A stretch of DNA of 62,220 bases, from assembly GCF_018614585.1 (NCBI RefSeq), contig NZ_JAGGOI010000047.1, forward strand, positions 1 to 62,220, in the 5' to 3' direction. The position numbers and the translations under genes were made by a program. Shown here one piece after another: positions 54,085 through 62,220 of this stretch (its first letter is position 1; each line of letters begins with the position of its first letter). The stretch comes from Streptomyces sp. ISL-1 (GTDB lineage Bacteria > Actinomycetota > Actinomycetes > Streptomycetales > Streptomycetaceae). Below the pieces are notes generated by a model. That model was given only the letters and a program-made list of their open reading frames with translations. It had not been told where the DNA came from and did no database searches.

Positions 54085-56394
54085 CTATCCCGGCCGCGCG
54101 TCCGGGGGTGCCGTACGGGGCGTGAAGACCCCCATCAGCGCGTGCAGGCGGGGCGAGGCGGCCAGCTCCTCCAAGGGGACCGGGCGGCCTTCGGCGTCCG
54201 CGACCGGCAGGCGCCAGTTCGGGTACTGGTCCCAGGTGCCCGGGAGGTTCTGCGGGCGGCGGTCGCCCACCGCGTCCGGCAGCCAGACGCCGACCATGCG
54301 GGCGGGTGTACGCAGCAGAAAGCGGTAGGCCGCGCGGATCTGGCCCTCCTCGTCGCCCGTGCCCTCGGGCAGCAGGCCGAGGCCGGTGAGCAGGCCGAGC
54401 CATTCGGAGACGTTCGCCGCGTCCTGCGTACGCTCCTGCTCCAGAGGGCGGGTGAGCAGACCCAGGCGGTGCCGCAGCGCCACATGCTCGCCGGTCAGCC
54501 GGGCCGCGGTGGACGGCAGATCGTGCGTGGTCGCGGTGGCGACGCAGCCCTCGCGCCAGCGCTCGGGCGGCAGCGGGCGGCCCGTGCCGGCCCAGTCGCG
54601 CTCGAACCAGAGCACGGAGGTGCCCAGCACGCCCCTGCGGGTCAGGGCCTCACGCACACCCGGTTCGACCGTGCCGAGGTCCTCCCCTATGACGACCGTG
54701 CCCGCGCGGTGGGCCTCCAGGACGAGGATCGCGAGCATCGCCTCCGCGTCGTATCGCACATACGTGCCCTCGGTGGGCGGGCTGCCCTCCGGGACCCACC
54801 AGAGGCGGAACAGGCCCATGACATGGTCGATACGCAGCGCGCCCGCGTTCCGCAGGAGGCCTCGGAGCAGTCCCCGGTACGGGGCGTAGCCGGACGCGGC
54901 CAGCACATCCGGCCGCCACGGGGGCAGCCCCCAGTCCTGGCCGCGTGCGTTGAAGGCGTCCGGGGGCGCGCCGACCGACATCCCGGCGGCGAATGCCTCC
55001 CGCTGCGCCCAGGCGTCCGCACCGCCGGGGTGCACGCCGACGGCCAGGTCATGGACGATGCCGACGCCCATGCCCGCCTCACGCGCCGCCTGTCCGGCCG
55101 CGGCCAGCTGCCGGTCGGTGAGCCAGACCAGCCGCCCATGGAAGTCGACCCGGTCCATCAGCTCGTGCCGGGCCCGCGCGGTCTCGGGCGAGCGCGGGTC
55201 CTGCAGCGCGGCGGGCCAGGAGTGCCACGTGGGCCCGTGCACCTCGGCGAGGGCGCACCAGGTGGCGTGGTCCTCCAGTGCCTGCCCCTGCTCGGCCAGG
55301 AAGTCGCAGTACGCGGCGCGGCGGCCGGGCCCCAGCGGGATACGGTGCACGATCTCCAGGGCCGCGCGCTTCAGCGCCCACACGGCGTCCCGGTCGATCA
55401 ACGCACCCTTGGCCAGCACGGATTCACGCAGTCGCGCGGCCTCGTCCCGGAGCTCGTCCAGCCGCTGCCGGTCGTCGGGGCCGGCGTACGCGTACTCAGG
55501 GATGTCCTCGATCCGCAGATGGACGGGATCGGGGAACCGCCGCGAGGACGGCCGGTACGGGGAGGGATCGGTGGGCGCGCCGGGCACTGCCGCGTGCAGC
55601 GGGTTGACCTGCACAAACCCGGCCCCGAGCGCTCGCCCTGACCAGGTGGCGAGCTCGGCCAGATCGCCGAGGTCGCCCATGCCCCAGGACCGGGCGGAGA
55701 GCAGGGAGTAGAGCTGCACGAGAAACCCGTACGAGCGCCGGTCGGGCGACGGCACGCGGGCGGGCGCGACGATGAGGGTGGAGCGTGCCACGCGCTCGTC
55801 CGGGGCGTGGGCGTGCAACTGGTGTACGCCCAGGGGAAGTTGCGGCCAGTCATGAGCCATGTCGGCGGGATGCGCCATGTCGGCGGGATACGCCGCCTCG
55901 GCCGGGAGCGGCACGTCGGCCGGTGGCACCGCGCCGGACACAGGCGCCACATCGATCGGAGGCGCCGCGCCGACCGAAGGCACCACGCCGGCGGGATGCA
56001 CCACGCCGGCCGCAGAAGCCGCCTCGGCCGTAGTGGTCGGCTCCGCGCCACCCGGCGGGGCAGCGCCCGCCGGACCCGGGCTGGTCCACTGGACCGCCCC
56101 ACCGCCCTCCGTCTCGACCCGCACACTCGTGCCCGCGGGGAGCGCCGTCAGGGCAGGTGGGAGCGGATCGGCGCCCTCACTCCACAGCACCACGGTCGGC
56201 GGCAGCAGGCGGGCCGACGCCGCGGACTCGGCGTGGTTCAAGGCATCACGTAACGCCGCGGGCGTCGACGCGTCGATGTCGAGCGCCGCGAGGACCGCAA
56301 GGACCGTGGCGTCGGGGACAGGGACCGTGACGCCCTCCGAGGGCGCGTAGGCGGTGGCGACTCCGTGCAGCGCGGCGAGCCGGTCTAGGCCCAT
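54085..56394 (-). CDS. malQ: 4-alpha-glucanotransferase (amylomaltase)
   Basis: A 769-residue GH77 enzyme moving alpha-1,4-glucan segments in maltodextrin metabolism. GH77 signatures include ALRIDHVMGLFRLWWVPEG (with the catalytic-nucleophile D), VIGEDLGTVEPGVREAL (acid/base E) and TTHDLPSTAA. Between residues ~95 and ~185 lies a low-complexity insertion of A, P, V, G and short repeats (PADMAHPADMAH), absent in typical MalQ, inside the N-terminal beta domain. ATG 56394 directly follows the stop of a small upstream ORF (TGAATG), implying coupling. The enzyme core is intact. Confidence 0.94.
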   Translation of the reverse strand: MGLDRLAALHGVATAYAPSEGVTVPVPDATVLAVLAALDIDASTPAALRDALNHAESAASARLLPPTVVLWSEGADPLPPALTALPAGTSVRVETEGGGAVQWTSPGPAGAAPPGGAEPTTTAEAASAAGVVHPAGVVPSVGAAPPIDVAPVSGAVPPADVPLPAEAAYPADMAHPADMAHDWPQLPLGVHQLHAHAPDERVARSTLIVAPARVPSPDRRSYGFLVQLYSLLSARSWGMGDLGDLAELATWSGRALGAGFVQVNPLHAAVPGAPTDPSPYRPSSRRFPDPVHLRIEDIPEYAYAGPDDRQRLDELRDEAARLRESVLAKGALIDRDAVWALKRAALEIVHRIPLGPGRRAAYCDFLAEQGQALEDHATWCALAEVHGPTWHSWPAALQDPRSPETARARHELMDRVDFHGRLVWLTDRQLAAAGQAAREAGMGVGIVHDLAVGVHPGGADAWAQREAFAAGMSVGAPPDAFNARGQDWGLPPWRPDVLAASGYAPYRGLLRGLLRNAGALRIDHVMGLFRLWWVPEGSPPTEGTYVRYDAEAMLAILVLEAHRAGTVVIGEDLGTVEPGVREALTRRGVLGTSVLWFERDWAGTGRPLPPERWREGCVATATTHDLPSTAARLTGEHVALRHRLGLLTRPLEQERTQDAANVSEWLGLLTGLGLLPEGTGDEEGQIRAAYRFLLRTPARMVGVWLPDAVGDRRPQNLPGTWDQYPNWRLPVADAEGRPVPLEELAASPRLHALMGVFTPRTAPPDARPG

Positions 56395-56625
56395 TCAGAC
56401 TCCTGGTGACTCCGTGCCGCCGGCCGTCCCGTGCGCGGTCGGCTCACTGGTGAGGGGAGCGGCGTCGGCGAGGGGCGGCTCACTCGTCAGCGGGGCGGCG
56501 TCTGCGAGCGGGGGTTCGCTGGTGAGCGGGGCGGCATCGGCGAGCGGGGGTTCGCTGGTGAGCGGGCCGGGGCCCGGGACCTGTTTGGACAGGGCGGAGA
56601 GCAGCAGATGCGCGGATGCGGCCAT
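56395..56625 (-). CDS. Small repeat-containing ORF coupled to malQ
   Basis: A 76-codon frame: GGAG lies 9 bases before an ATG at 56625, and the N-terminus MAASAHLLLSALSKQVPG looks natural. The rest is 3.5 copies of a 12-residue unit (PLTSEPPLADAA), made by a 36-base tandem repeat, then HGTAGGTESPGV. Its TGA directly abuts the malQ ATG, so it may serve as a leader or translational coupler. No domain is recognised and the repeat part may be recent expansion. Expression is inferred, not shown. Confidence 0.5.
   Translation of the reverse strand: MAASAHLLLSALSKQVPGPGPLTSEPPLADAAPLTSEPPLADAAPLTSEPPLADAAPLTSEPTAHGTAGGTESPGV
56441..56574 (-). repeat. 36-bp tandem repeats in the ORF before malQ
   Basis: Units 56441-56476, 56477-56512 and 56513-56548 plus a partial copy from 56549, each opening GG-TC-CT-GT-AG. 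Units 2 and 3 are nearly identical. They encode the PLTSEPPLADAA repeats. Confidence 0.9.
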
Positions 56626-56892
56626 GGGGGACACTCCAAGCTGACGGGATCGGGACACAGGCGCCCTACCCAGCGATCGCGAAGGCAGACCTGCACGATC
56701 GGTCAACGTGTTCCGTGTCACACAAAGTTCCCCACATTCCCTCCCTCACCCCGCAGTTGAGTCACATTGCTTCAAACCACCCATAGCATCAGGCAAAAGG
56801 TGCACAACGGCCGCTCGCATTGACACCCGGAGTGTGGCGGTGGTGGGCTCGAAACCGACCGGAACGTCAGGGATGGACGAGGGGAGACTGAC

Positions 56893-59800
56893 GTGCGGCT
56901 CGCGCGCAGGAGGCGGACCGCGACAGCCGTCGCAGTCGCAGTCATCGGCAGCCTGCTCGGCGGCGCGCACGGCGCGGTCGCGGCCCCCGAAGACCCCGGC
57001 TCCCTGCCCAGCACCGCCAAGGACCCGGAGGGCGAGTCCGCACTGCCGTCCGTGTGGCCGCGCCCGCAGACGATGCGGGCCGCGGGTTCCGCCGTGCCGC
57101 TCGGCGACGAGGTGACCGTCGCTGCGGACCGCGATGCCGATCCGTACGCCGTAGAGCGGCTCAAAAAGCTGCTGCGCGATGCCGGCGTACGGACCGTGCA
57201 CACCCAGCTGCCCGGCCGCGGTCCCGTCCTGCGTATCGGCGGCACCGGCGCGCAGAACGCGCTGCGCGCCCTGCGCGCGCCCGAGCGCGCCGACCTGCCC
57301 TCCGGCGGCTACCGGCTCGCGGTCGGCCAGGTCGAGGGCCGCGACACGGTCGCGCTCGACGGCCTCGGCGGGGACGGGCTCTTCCACGGCGTCCAGACAC
57401 TGCGCCAACTGATCACCGACCGGAAGACCGTCGCCGGTAGCGGTCACAAGGCCGTCGCCGGAGTCCTCGTACGCGACTGGCCGGGCACGGCCGTACGCGG
57501 ACTGACGGAAGGCTTCTACGGACAGCCCTGGAGCCATCAACAGCGTCTGGCGCAGCTGGACTTCATGGGCCGTACCAAGCAGAACCGCTATCTGTACGCG
57601 CCCGGCGACGACCCCTTCCGGCAGGCCCGCTGGCGCGACCCCTACCCCGCCGCGCAGCGCGCCGAGTTCCGCGAACTCGCCGAGCGTGCCCGGCAGAACC
57701 ACGTCACGCTCGCCTGGGCCGTCGCGCCCGCCCAGGAGATGTGCCTGGCCAAGAACGACGACGTCAGGGCGCTGACGCGCAAGATCGACGCGATGTGGGC
57801 GCTGGGTGTGCGCGCCTTCCAGCTGCAGTTCCAGGACGTCAGCTACAGCGAGTGGCACTGCGACAAGGACGCGGACGCCTTCGGCTCCGGCCCGGAGGCG
57901 GCGGCCAGGGCGCACGCGCGGGTCGCGGGCGCGGTGGCCCGGCATCTGGCGGACCGGTATCCGGTGGCCGAGCCGTTGTCGCTGATGCCGACGGAGTTCT
58001 ACCAGGAGGGCGCCACCGACTACCGGCGGGCGCTCGCGAGCGAGCTGGACAGCCGGGTCCAGGTGGCGTGGACGGGTGTCGGGGTGGTGCCGCGCACGAT
58101 CACCGGGCGCGAACTGGCGGGCGCACGCGACGCGTTCAGACACCCACTGGTCACCATGGACAACTACCCGGTCAACGACTACGCACAGGACCGGATGTTC
58201 CTCGGCCCCTACACGGGCCGCGAGCCTGCCGTGGCGAGCGGTTCGGCCGCGCTGCTCGCCAACGCCATGGAGCAGGCGTCCGCCTCCCGCATCCCGCTGT
58301 TCACGGCCGCCGACTACGCCTGGAACCCGAAGAGCTATCGCCCCCAGGAGTCCTGGCAGGCCGCGATAAACGACCTCGCGGGCGGCGACGCGAAGACCCG
58401 TGAGGCGCTGCGCGCGCTGGCGGGCAACCACGCCTCCTCGATCCTCAGCCCCTCCGAGTCCGGCTATCTGCAGCCGCTGCTGAAGGACTTCTGGTGGTCC
58501 CGTACGACGACGGACGTGGCGGCCAGGGACCGGGCAGCGGCCTCGCTGCGCGCCGCGTTCACCGTGATGCGCGAGGCTCCAGAGCGGCTGAAGCGACCCG
58601 CCGACGGCCGTCTGGGCGACGAAGTACGGCCGTGGCTGGAGCAGTTGGCGCGGTACGGCCGGGCCGGCGAGCTCTCCGTCGACATGCTGCAGGCGCAGGC
58701 CCGCGGCGACGGCGAGGCGGCCTGGCGGGCCTCGCTGGACCTGGAGCTGCTGCGCAAGGAGCTCGGAGCGAGCCGCGCGACCGTCGGTAAGGGCGTGCTG
58801 AACCCGTTCCTGGAACGGGCGGCGAAGGAGTCGGCGGCCTGGACGGGCGCGGACCGCGTCAAGGCCACGGCGGGCGACGACACGGTGTGGCTGGACCGAA
58901 CGAGGCCGGTGGCGGCGGTGACGGTGATGTCGGAGCCGGGGCACGGGACGGCGGTCGCAGGCGCGGACGGCACCCCGAGCGGAACCGCGGGCTCGGGCGA
59001 CTCCGGGGCCGCGAGCCAGACCCCGCGCGGGCGCGCGGGTGGACCCCCGGGCAGCGGCTCAGGATCCGGCGGCCGCCTTGAGGCGCACGTCCCGGGCGAG
59101 GGCTGGCGCACGCTCGCTCCCCTCTCGGCGAGCGGCTGGACCCAAGCCGATGCCAAGGGACTGCGGATGGACGCGGTGCGGATCGCGTCGGACGGGGGCG
59201 AGCCCGTCGCCGTACGGTCCGTGGTGCCCTGGTTCGCCGACGAGCCGGCGGCCGGCCTCGATCTCGTACAGGGCGAGACGAACGCCGAGATCGGCGGCGG
59301 TCCGCAGCGAGCCGGCATCCGGCTGACCGCGCGCCGCCCCGCCGAGGTGCGCGGCGCGCTCACCGCGAAGGCCCCGGCGGGCATCAAGGTGTCGGTGCCG
59401 AAGGAGACGACGGTGCCGCGTGGACTGCGTACGACCGTGCCGGTCGAGGTCACCGTCCCGGCGGGCACACCGGCCGGGGAGTACCAGGTTCCGCTGTCCT
59501 TCGCGGGCCAGGAGCGCACGCTCACGGTGCGTGCGTATCCGCGCACCGCGGGCCCCGACCTCGCACGCGCCGCGGGCTCCGTCGCCTCGTCGTCCGGCGA
59601 CGAGACGGCCGACTTCCCGGCGGCCTCGGCGATCGACGCCGACCCCAGAACCCGCTGGTCCTCGCCCGTCGAGGACGGCGCCTGGTGGCAGCTGGAGCTG
59701 AAGCGGCCCGCCCGGGTCGGCCAACTGGTGCTGCACTGGCAGGACGCGTACGCGACGAAGTACCGCGTCCAGGTCTCCTCGGACGGCCGCATCTGGCGTA

Positions 59801-59952
59801 CGGCCGCCACGGTGACGACAGGCCGGGGCGGGCGCGAGACGGTCCGCATGGACAGCCGCGACACCCGCTTCATCCGCGTCCAGGGCGAGGCGCGCGCCAC
59901 CCAGTACGGGTACTCGCTCTGGTCGGTCGAGGCTTACGCCGTCGCGGAGTGA
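56893..59952 (+). CDS. Secreted GH84-type beta-N-acetylglucosaminidase with F5/8C domain
   Basis: A 1019-residue exported enzyme. A signal peptide (MRLARRRRTATAVAVAVIGS, cleaved near AVAAP, ~31) precedes an N-terminal GH20b-like domain, a GH84 barrel at ~200-500 (GLTEGFYGQPWSHQQRL; YLYAPGDDPF), a helical region, a G/S-rich linker at ~700-740 and a C-terminal discoidin-like domain (~885-1019; AIDADPRTRWSSP). The catalytic pair, D-D in characterised GH84 enzymes, reads Q314-D315 (LQFQDVSY). It should release GlcNAc from extracellular glycans; the substitution makes the mechanism uncertain. GTG 56893 with GGGGAG upstream. Its stop lies in a short tandem repeat. Confidence 0.9.
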   Translation: MRLARRRRTATAVAVAVIGSLLGGAHGAVAAPEDPGSLPSTAKDPEGESALPSVWPRPQTMRAAGSAVPLGDEVTVAADRDADPYAVERLKKLLRDAGVRTVHTQLPGRGPVLRIGGTGAQNALRALRAPERADLPSGGYRLAVGQVEGRDTVALDGLGGDGLFHGVQTLRQLITDRKTVAGSGHKAVAGVLVRDWPGTAVRGLTEGFYGQPWSHQQRLAQLDFMGRTKQNRYLYAPGDDPFRQARWRDPYPAAQRAEFRELAERARQNHVTLAWAVAPAQEMCLAKNDDVRALTRKIDAMWALGVRAFQLQFQDVSYSEWHCDKDADAFGSGPEAAARAHARVAGAVARHLADRYPVAEPLSLMPTEFYQEGATDYRRALASELDSRVQVAWTGVGVVPRTITGRELAGARDAFRHPLVTMDNYPVNDYAQDRMFLGPYTGREPAVASGSAALLANAMEQASASRIPLFTAADYAWNPKSYRPQESWQAAINDLAGGDAKTREALRALAGNHASSILSPSESGYLQPLLKDFWWSRTTTDVAARDRAAASLRAAFTVMREAPERLKRPADGRLGDEVRPWLEQLARYGRAGELSVDMLQAQARGDGEAAWRASLDLELLRKELGASRATVGKGVLNPFLERAAKESAAWTGADRVKATAGDDTVWLDRTRPVAAVTVMSEPGHGTAVAGADGTPSGTAGSGDSGAASQTPRGRAGGPPGSGSGSGGRLEAHVPGEGWRTLAPLSASGWTQADAKGLRMDAVRIASDGGEPVAVRSVVPWFADEPAAGLDLVQGETNAEIGGGPQRAGIRLTARRPAEVRGALTAKAPAGIKVSVPKETTVPRGLRTTVPVEVTVPAGTPAGEYQVPLSFAGQERTLTVRAYPRTAGPDLARAAGSVASSSGDETADFPAASAIDADPRTRWSSPVEDGAWWQLELKRPARVGQLVLHWQDAYATKYRVQVSSDGRIWRTAATVTTGRGGRETVRMDSRDTRFIRVQGEARATQYGYSLWSVEAYAVAE

Positions 59953-59964
59953 GCGCGAGTGAGC
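59944..59964 (+). repeat. Short tandem duplication over the GH84 stop codon
   Basis: GCGGAGTGAGC (59944-59954, containing the TGA) is followed by GCGAGTGAGC (59955-59964). Confidence 0.65.
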
Positions 59965-60011
59965 ACCGTGTGAGTACGGGGCGGCGGCGAGGGACTACGA
60001 AGGCCCGGATC

Positions 60012-60548
60012 TTAGGCGGAAATGCCGTCGATCCGGGCCATCGCGTCGTCCGCGCCGTACGGCTGCAGGTATGGCAGCCAGCGCGGGTCCCTATGCCCGG
60101 TCCCGATGATGCGCCACGCGAGCCCGCTCGGCGGGGCGGGCTGTTGGTGCAGCCGCCACCCCAGCTCCCGCAGATGCCGGTCCGCCTTGACGTGATTGCA
60201 GCGGCGGCAGGCCGCCACCACGTTGTCCCAGACGTGCTGTCCGCCACGGCTGCGCGGAATGACATGGTCGACGCTGGTTGCGACGCCACCGCAGTACATA
60301 CAGCGCCCGCCGTCGCGGGCGAAGAGTGCTTTGCGGGTGAGAGGAACAGGCCCCCGGTAGGGGACCCGCACGAACCGTTTCAGACGTACGACGCTGGGAG
60401 CGGCGATGACACGGGTCGCGCTGTGCATGAAGGCGCCGGACTCCTCGAGGCAGAGAGCCTTGTTCTCCAGGACGAGGATGAGCGCGCGGCGGAGCGGTAC
60501 GACGCCGAGGGGCTCGTACGACGCGTTGAGGACCAGGACGTGCGGCAC
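60012..60548 (-). CDS. HNH endonuclease family protein
   Basis: A 178-residue protein. The HNH core with zinc cysteines is complete: CMYCGG, then DHVIPRSRGGQHVWDNVV and CRRCNHVKADR. The N-terminal part (VLVLNASYEPLGVVPLRRAL) is typical of the widespread actinobacterial HNH group of unknown biological role. GTG 60548 (VPHVLVL) follows AAGGAGG; longer starts to 60758 add shadow-like residues. It diverges from mscS across ~275 bases in which I see no further gene. Confidence 0.92.
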   Translation of the reverse strand: MPHVLVLNASYEPLGVVPLRRALILVLENKALCLEESGAFMHSATRVIAAPSVVRLKRFVRVPYRGPVPLTRKALFARDGGRCMYCGGVATSVDHVIPRSRGGQHVWDNVVAACRRCNHVKADRHLRELGWRLHQQPAPPSGLAWRIIGTGHRDPRWLPYLQPYGADDAMARIDGISA

Positions 60549-60823
60549 GGTGGATGCCTCCTTGTACGCCGGCGGCGCGTGGCTCGCGCCGGGACGATCT
60601 GCTCTCAGTCTCTCCTCATGCCAGGTCCGAGCGCCACCACGTGCGGGTAACGGGCTCGAGGTGTTTTCAACCACATGCCTACGACCTGCCTCGAGGCCGC
60701 GACAGGCCGCGAATTGCTCATCCCCAGGTGAGCCTCGTCTCTCCCTCGAACAGCGCACCGGATCACACCGGATGCCCCGTTAGGGTGGTTGAGCTGCTCC
60801 CGCAATGCCTGGAGGTTCCCCCC

Positions 60824-61885
60824 GTGTCCTGGTCCGTCCTATTGGCCGCCGATCCGTCGCCCGAGCCTGCCTCGCTCGACGAGGCCGCCAAGCAGGCCGG
60901 CGACGCAGCGAGCTGGGTGGAGCAGAACTGGTCCACCTGGCTGAACACCGGTCTGCGCATCGCGCTGATCCTGGTGGTCGCGCTGGTGCTGCGCATGCTC
61001 CTCCGCCGTGCCCTGACCAAGCTGATCGAGCGGATGAACCGCTCCGCCCAGGCGGTGGCGGGCACCGCACTCGGCGGCCTGCTGGTCAACGCCGAGAGAC
61101 GACGACAGCGCTCCGAGGCCATCGGATCCGTACTCCGCTCGGTCTCTTCCTTTGTCATTCTCGGCACCGCGGGCCTGATGATCCTCGGCGCTTTCGAGAT
61201 CGACCTGGCCCCGCTGCTCGCCTCGGCGGGTGTCGCGGGCGTCGCGATCGGTTTCGGCGCGCGGAATCTCGTGACGGACTTCCTCTCGGGCGTCTTCATG
61301 ATCATGGAGGACCAGTACGGCGTCGGTGACAGCGTGGACGCGGGCGTCGCCTCGGGCGAGGTGATCGAGGTCGGCCTGCGCGTTACCAAGCTGCGCGGCG
61401 ACAGCGGTGAGATCTGGTACGTGCGCAACGGCGAGATCAAGCGCATCGGCAATCTCAGCCAGGGCTGGGCGACGGCGGCGGTCGACGTCATGGTCCGCTC
61501 CTCGGAGGACCTGGACCACGTCCGCTCGGTGATCGGCGAGGTCGCGGACGACCTGGCGAAGTCCGAGCCGTGGAACGAGCAGCTGTGGGGCCCGGTCGAG
61601 GTGCTGGGCCTGAACGAGGTGCTGCTGGACTCCATGACGGTCCGGGTCGCGGCGAAGACGATGCCGGGCAAGGCCCTGGGCGTGGAGCGGGAACTGCGCT
61701 GGCGCATCAAGCAGGCCTTCGACGCGGCGGGCATCCGCATCGTGGGCGGCCTGCCGCCGACGCTCGAGGAGGCCCTGCTCGACCCGACTGCGGGGATGGC
61801 CGCACCGTCGGCGTACGCGTCGGCGACGTCGCCGCAGTCACTGGCGGCGACGCCGATAGCGCCGCCGGCGAACATGGCGAAGTAG
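60824..61885 (+). CDS. mscS: Small-conductance mechanosensitive channel (MscS family)
   Basis: A 353-residue membrane channel that opens on membrane tension to release solutes during hypo-osmotic shock. The pore helix and beta-domain signature is clear (GVAGVAIGFGARNLVTDFLS; MIMEDQYGVGDSVDAGV; EIWYVRNGEIKRIGNLS). It has an N-terminal helix near residue 45, two further helices, the pore-lining helix, the beta domain and a C-terminal alpha/beta domain with an alanine-rich tail. GTG 60824 with GGAGG upstream. A 13-bp terminator follows at once. Confidence 0.94.
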   Translation: MSWSVLLAADPSPEPASLDEAAKQAGDAASWVEQNWSTWLNTGLRIALILVVALVLRMLLRRALTKLIERMNRSAQAVAGTALGGLLVNAERRRQRSEAIGSVLRSVSSFVILGTAGLMILGAFEIDLAPLLASAGVAGVAIGFGARNLVTDFLSGVFMIMEDQYGVGDSVDAGVASGEVIEVGLRVTKLRGDSGEIWYVRNGEIKRIGNLSQGWATAAVDVMVRSSEDLDHVRSVIGEVADDLAKSEPWNEQLWGPVEVLGLNEVLLDSMTVRVAAKTMPGKALGVERELRWRIKQAFDAAGIRIVGGLPPTLEEALLDPTAGMAAPSAYASATSPQSLAATPIAPPANMAK

Positions 61886-61893
61886 CGGCAGCG

Positions 61894-61925
61894 ACAGGGC
61901 CCCTCCCGTAGCGGAGGGGCCCTGT
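61894..61925. terminator. Terminator after mscS
   Basis: A 13-bp perfect inverted repeat (61894-61906 with 61913-61925, loop CGTAGC), 8 bases after the mscS stop and beyond the convergent Uma2 stop at 61939. Confidence 0.9.
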
Positions 61926-61938
61926 CCTGTTTCTGGTA

Positions 61939-62220
61939 CTACGGACTCTCGTAGGTCGGGAACTGTCCGGTGTCGATGCTCCATGCCCCAGCGGTCATCG
62001 TGTCGCCGAAGACGTAGTCGTGTCTGGACCGGTACCGGATGCCCTCCGCCCCGGGGCCGGGGTCAGTGAGAACCGCGGCCGTGCCCTTCCGGGGGTCGAT
62101 GATCACGTAGACGGGGATCCCCATGGCCGGGTAGTCCCGAGCCTCGGCTACGTGTTTACCCGGCCCAACGGTGCCCCGATCGAAGGGGCCACCCTTACCT
62201 GAGGTGACCCCCGGAGTGTG
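61939..62220 (-). CDS. Uma2-family protein, C-terminal part (runs off window edge)
   Basis: The frame is open from the edge at 62220 to a stop at 61939, giving the last 93 residues. The segment GIPVYVIIDPRKGTAAVL matches the C-terminal catalytic-strand region of Uma2 (DUF820) proteins, a PD-(D/E)XK nuclease-like fold very numerous in streptomycetes; the first catalytic residues would lie outside the window. The internal ATG at 62124 is probably not the start because homologous-looking sequence (HVAEARDYPAM) continues upstream. Function is unknown for this family. Confidence 0.7.
   Translation of the reverse strand, partial: HTPGVTSGKGGPFDRGTVGPGKHVAEARDYPAMGIPVYVIIDPRKGTAAVLTDPGPGAEGIRYRSRHDYVFGDTMTAGAWSIDTGQFPTYESP

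Noticed and set aside
56800..56892. TTGACA near 56819 as a promoter for the GH84 gene
   Set aside because: No acceptable -10 hexamer is found at 16-19 bases downstream.

Overview
The window looks like a chromosomal segment of a Streptomyces or close relative. The evidence is very high GC with strong third-position bias (long open frames lie antisense to most genes), many GTG starts, typical actinobacterial gene orders (mre cluster, folC-valS, tig-clpP1-clpP2-clpX), a complete conservon (cvnABCD), and paired GC-rich terminator hairpins. I could run no searches, so names rest on motifs and family knowledge.

Layout. 1-1925: a disturbed stretch with a partial membrane protein, a broken GNAT acetyltransferase, an NAD(P)-binding NmrA-like protein and a truncated GTG-start reading frame. 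1926-17120 (minus strand): housekeeping and cell-wall block, in transcription order valS, folC, a DUF4233 protein, ndk, mreB, mreC, mreD, mrdA, rodA, a CYTH-CHAD protein and a B12-binding radical SAM protein. 17257-22764: a plus-strand anchored protein facing the minus-strand proteostasis block tig, clpP1, clpP2, clpX. 22958-23270: tRNA-Pro(UGG) and tRNA-Gly(UCC). 23334-32257: mixed genes (small membrane protein, acyltransferase, HD hydrolase, SpoIIE-type phosphatase, Eis-like GNAT, Nei glycosylase with RpiB, amino acid permease, BioY). 32688-41676: second permease, Tat-exported GDPD, Fe/Mn SOD with a Nur-type operator, mycothiol nitroreductase-like protein, M1 aminopeptidase, AbiEi/DUF559-like protein, NUDIX. 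41880-49187: secreted subtilase, asd, second M1 aminopeptidase. 49362-53538: conservon cvnABCD followed by a class I terpene cyclase with its own putative promoter. 53837-62220: small membrane protein, malQ with a coupled small repeat ORF, a secreted GH84 enzyme, HNH protein, MscS channel, and a Uma2 fragment at the edge.

Two observations stand out. First, the terpene cyclase has every hallmark motif (D82-D83, R178, N224/S228/E232, R310-Y311) and sits directly behind a conservon whose sensor kinase has almost no extracytoplasmic part, so a G-protein-like signalling module may be linked to volatile or terpenoid production. Second, many genes carry short tandem duplications centred on, or within a few bases of, the stop codon (clpX, SOD, nitroreductase-like, acyltransferase, pepN1, GH84, GDPD, the SpoIIE phosphatase, the ORF before malQ, the terpene cyclase). 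This recurrence suggests a genome-specific process acting on 3' gene ends.
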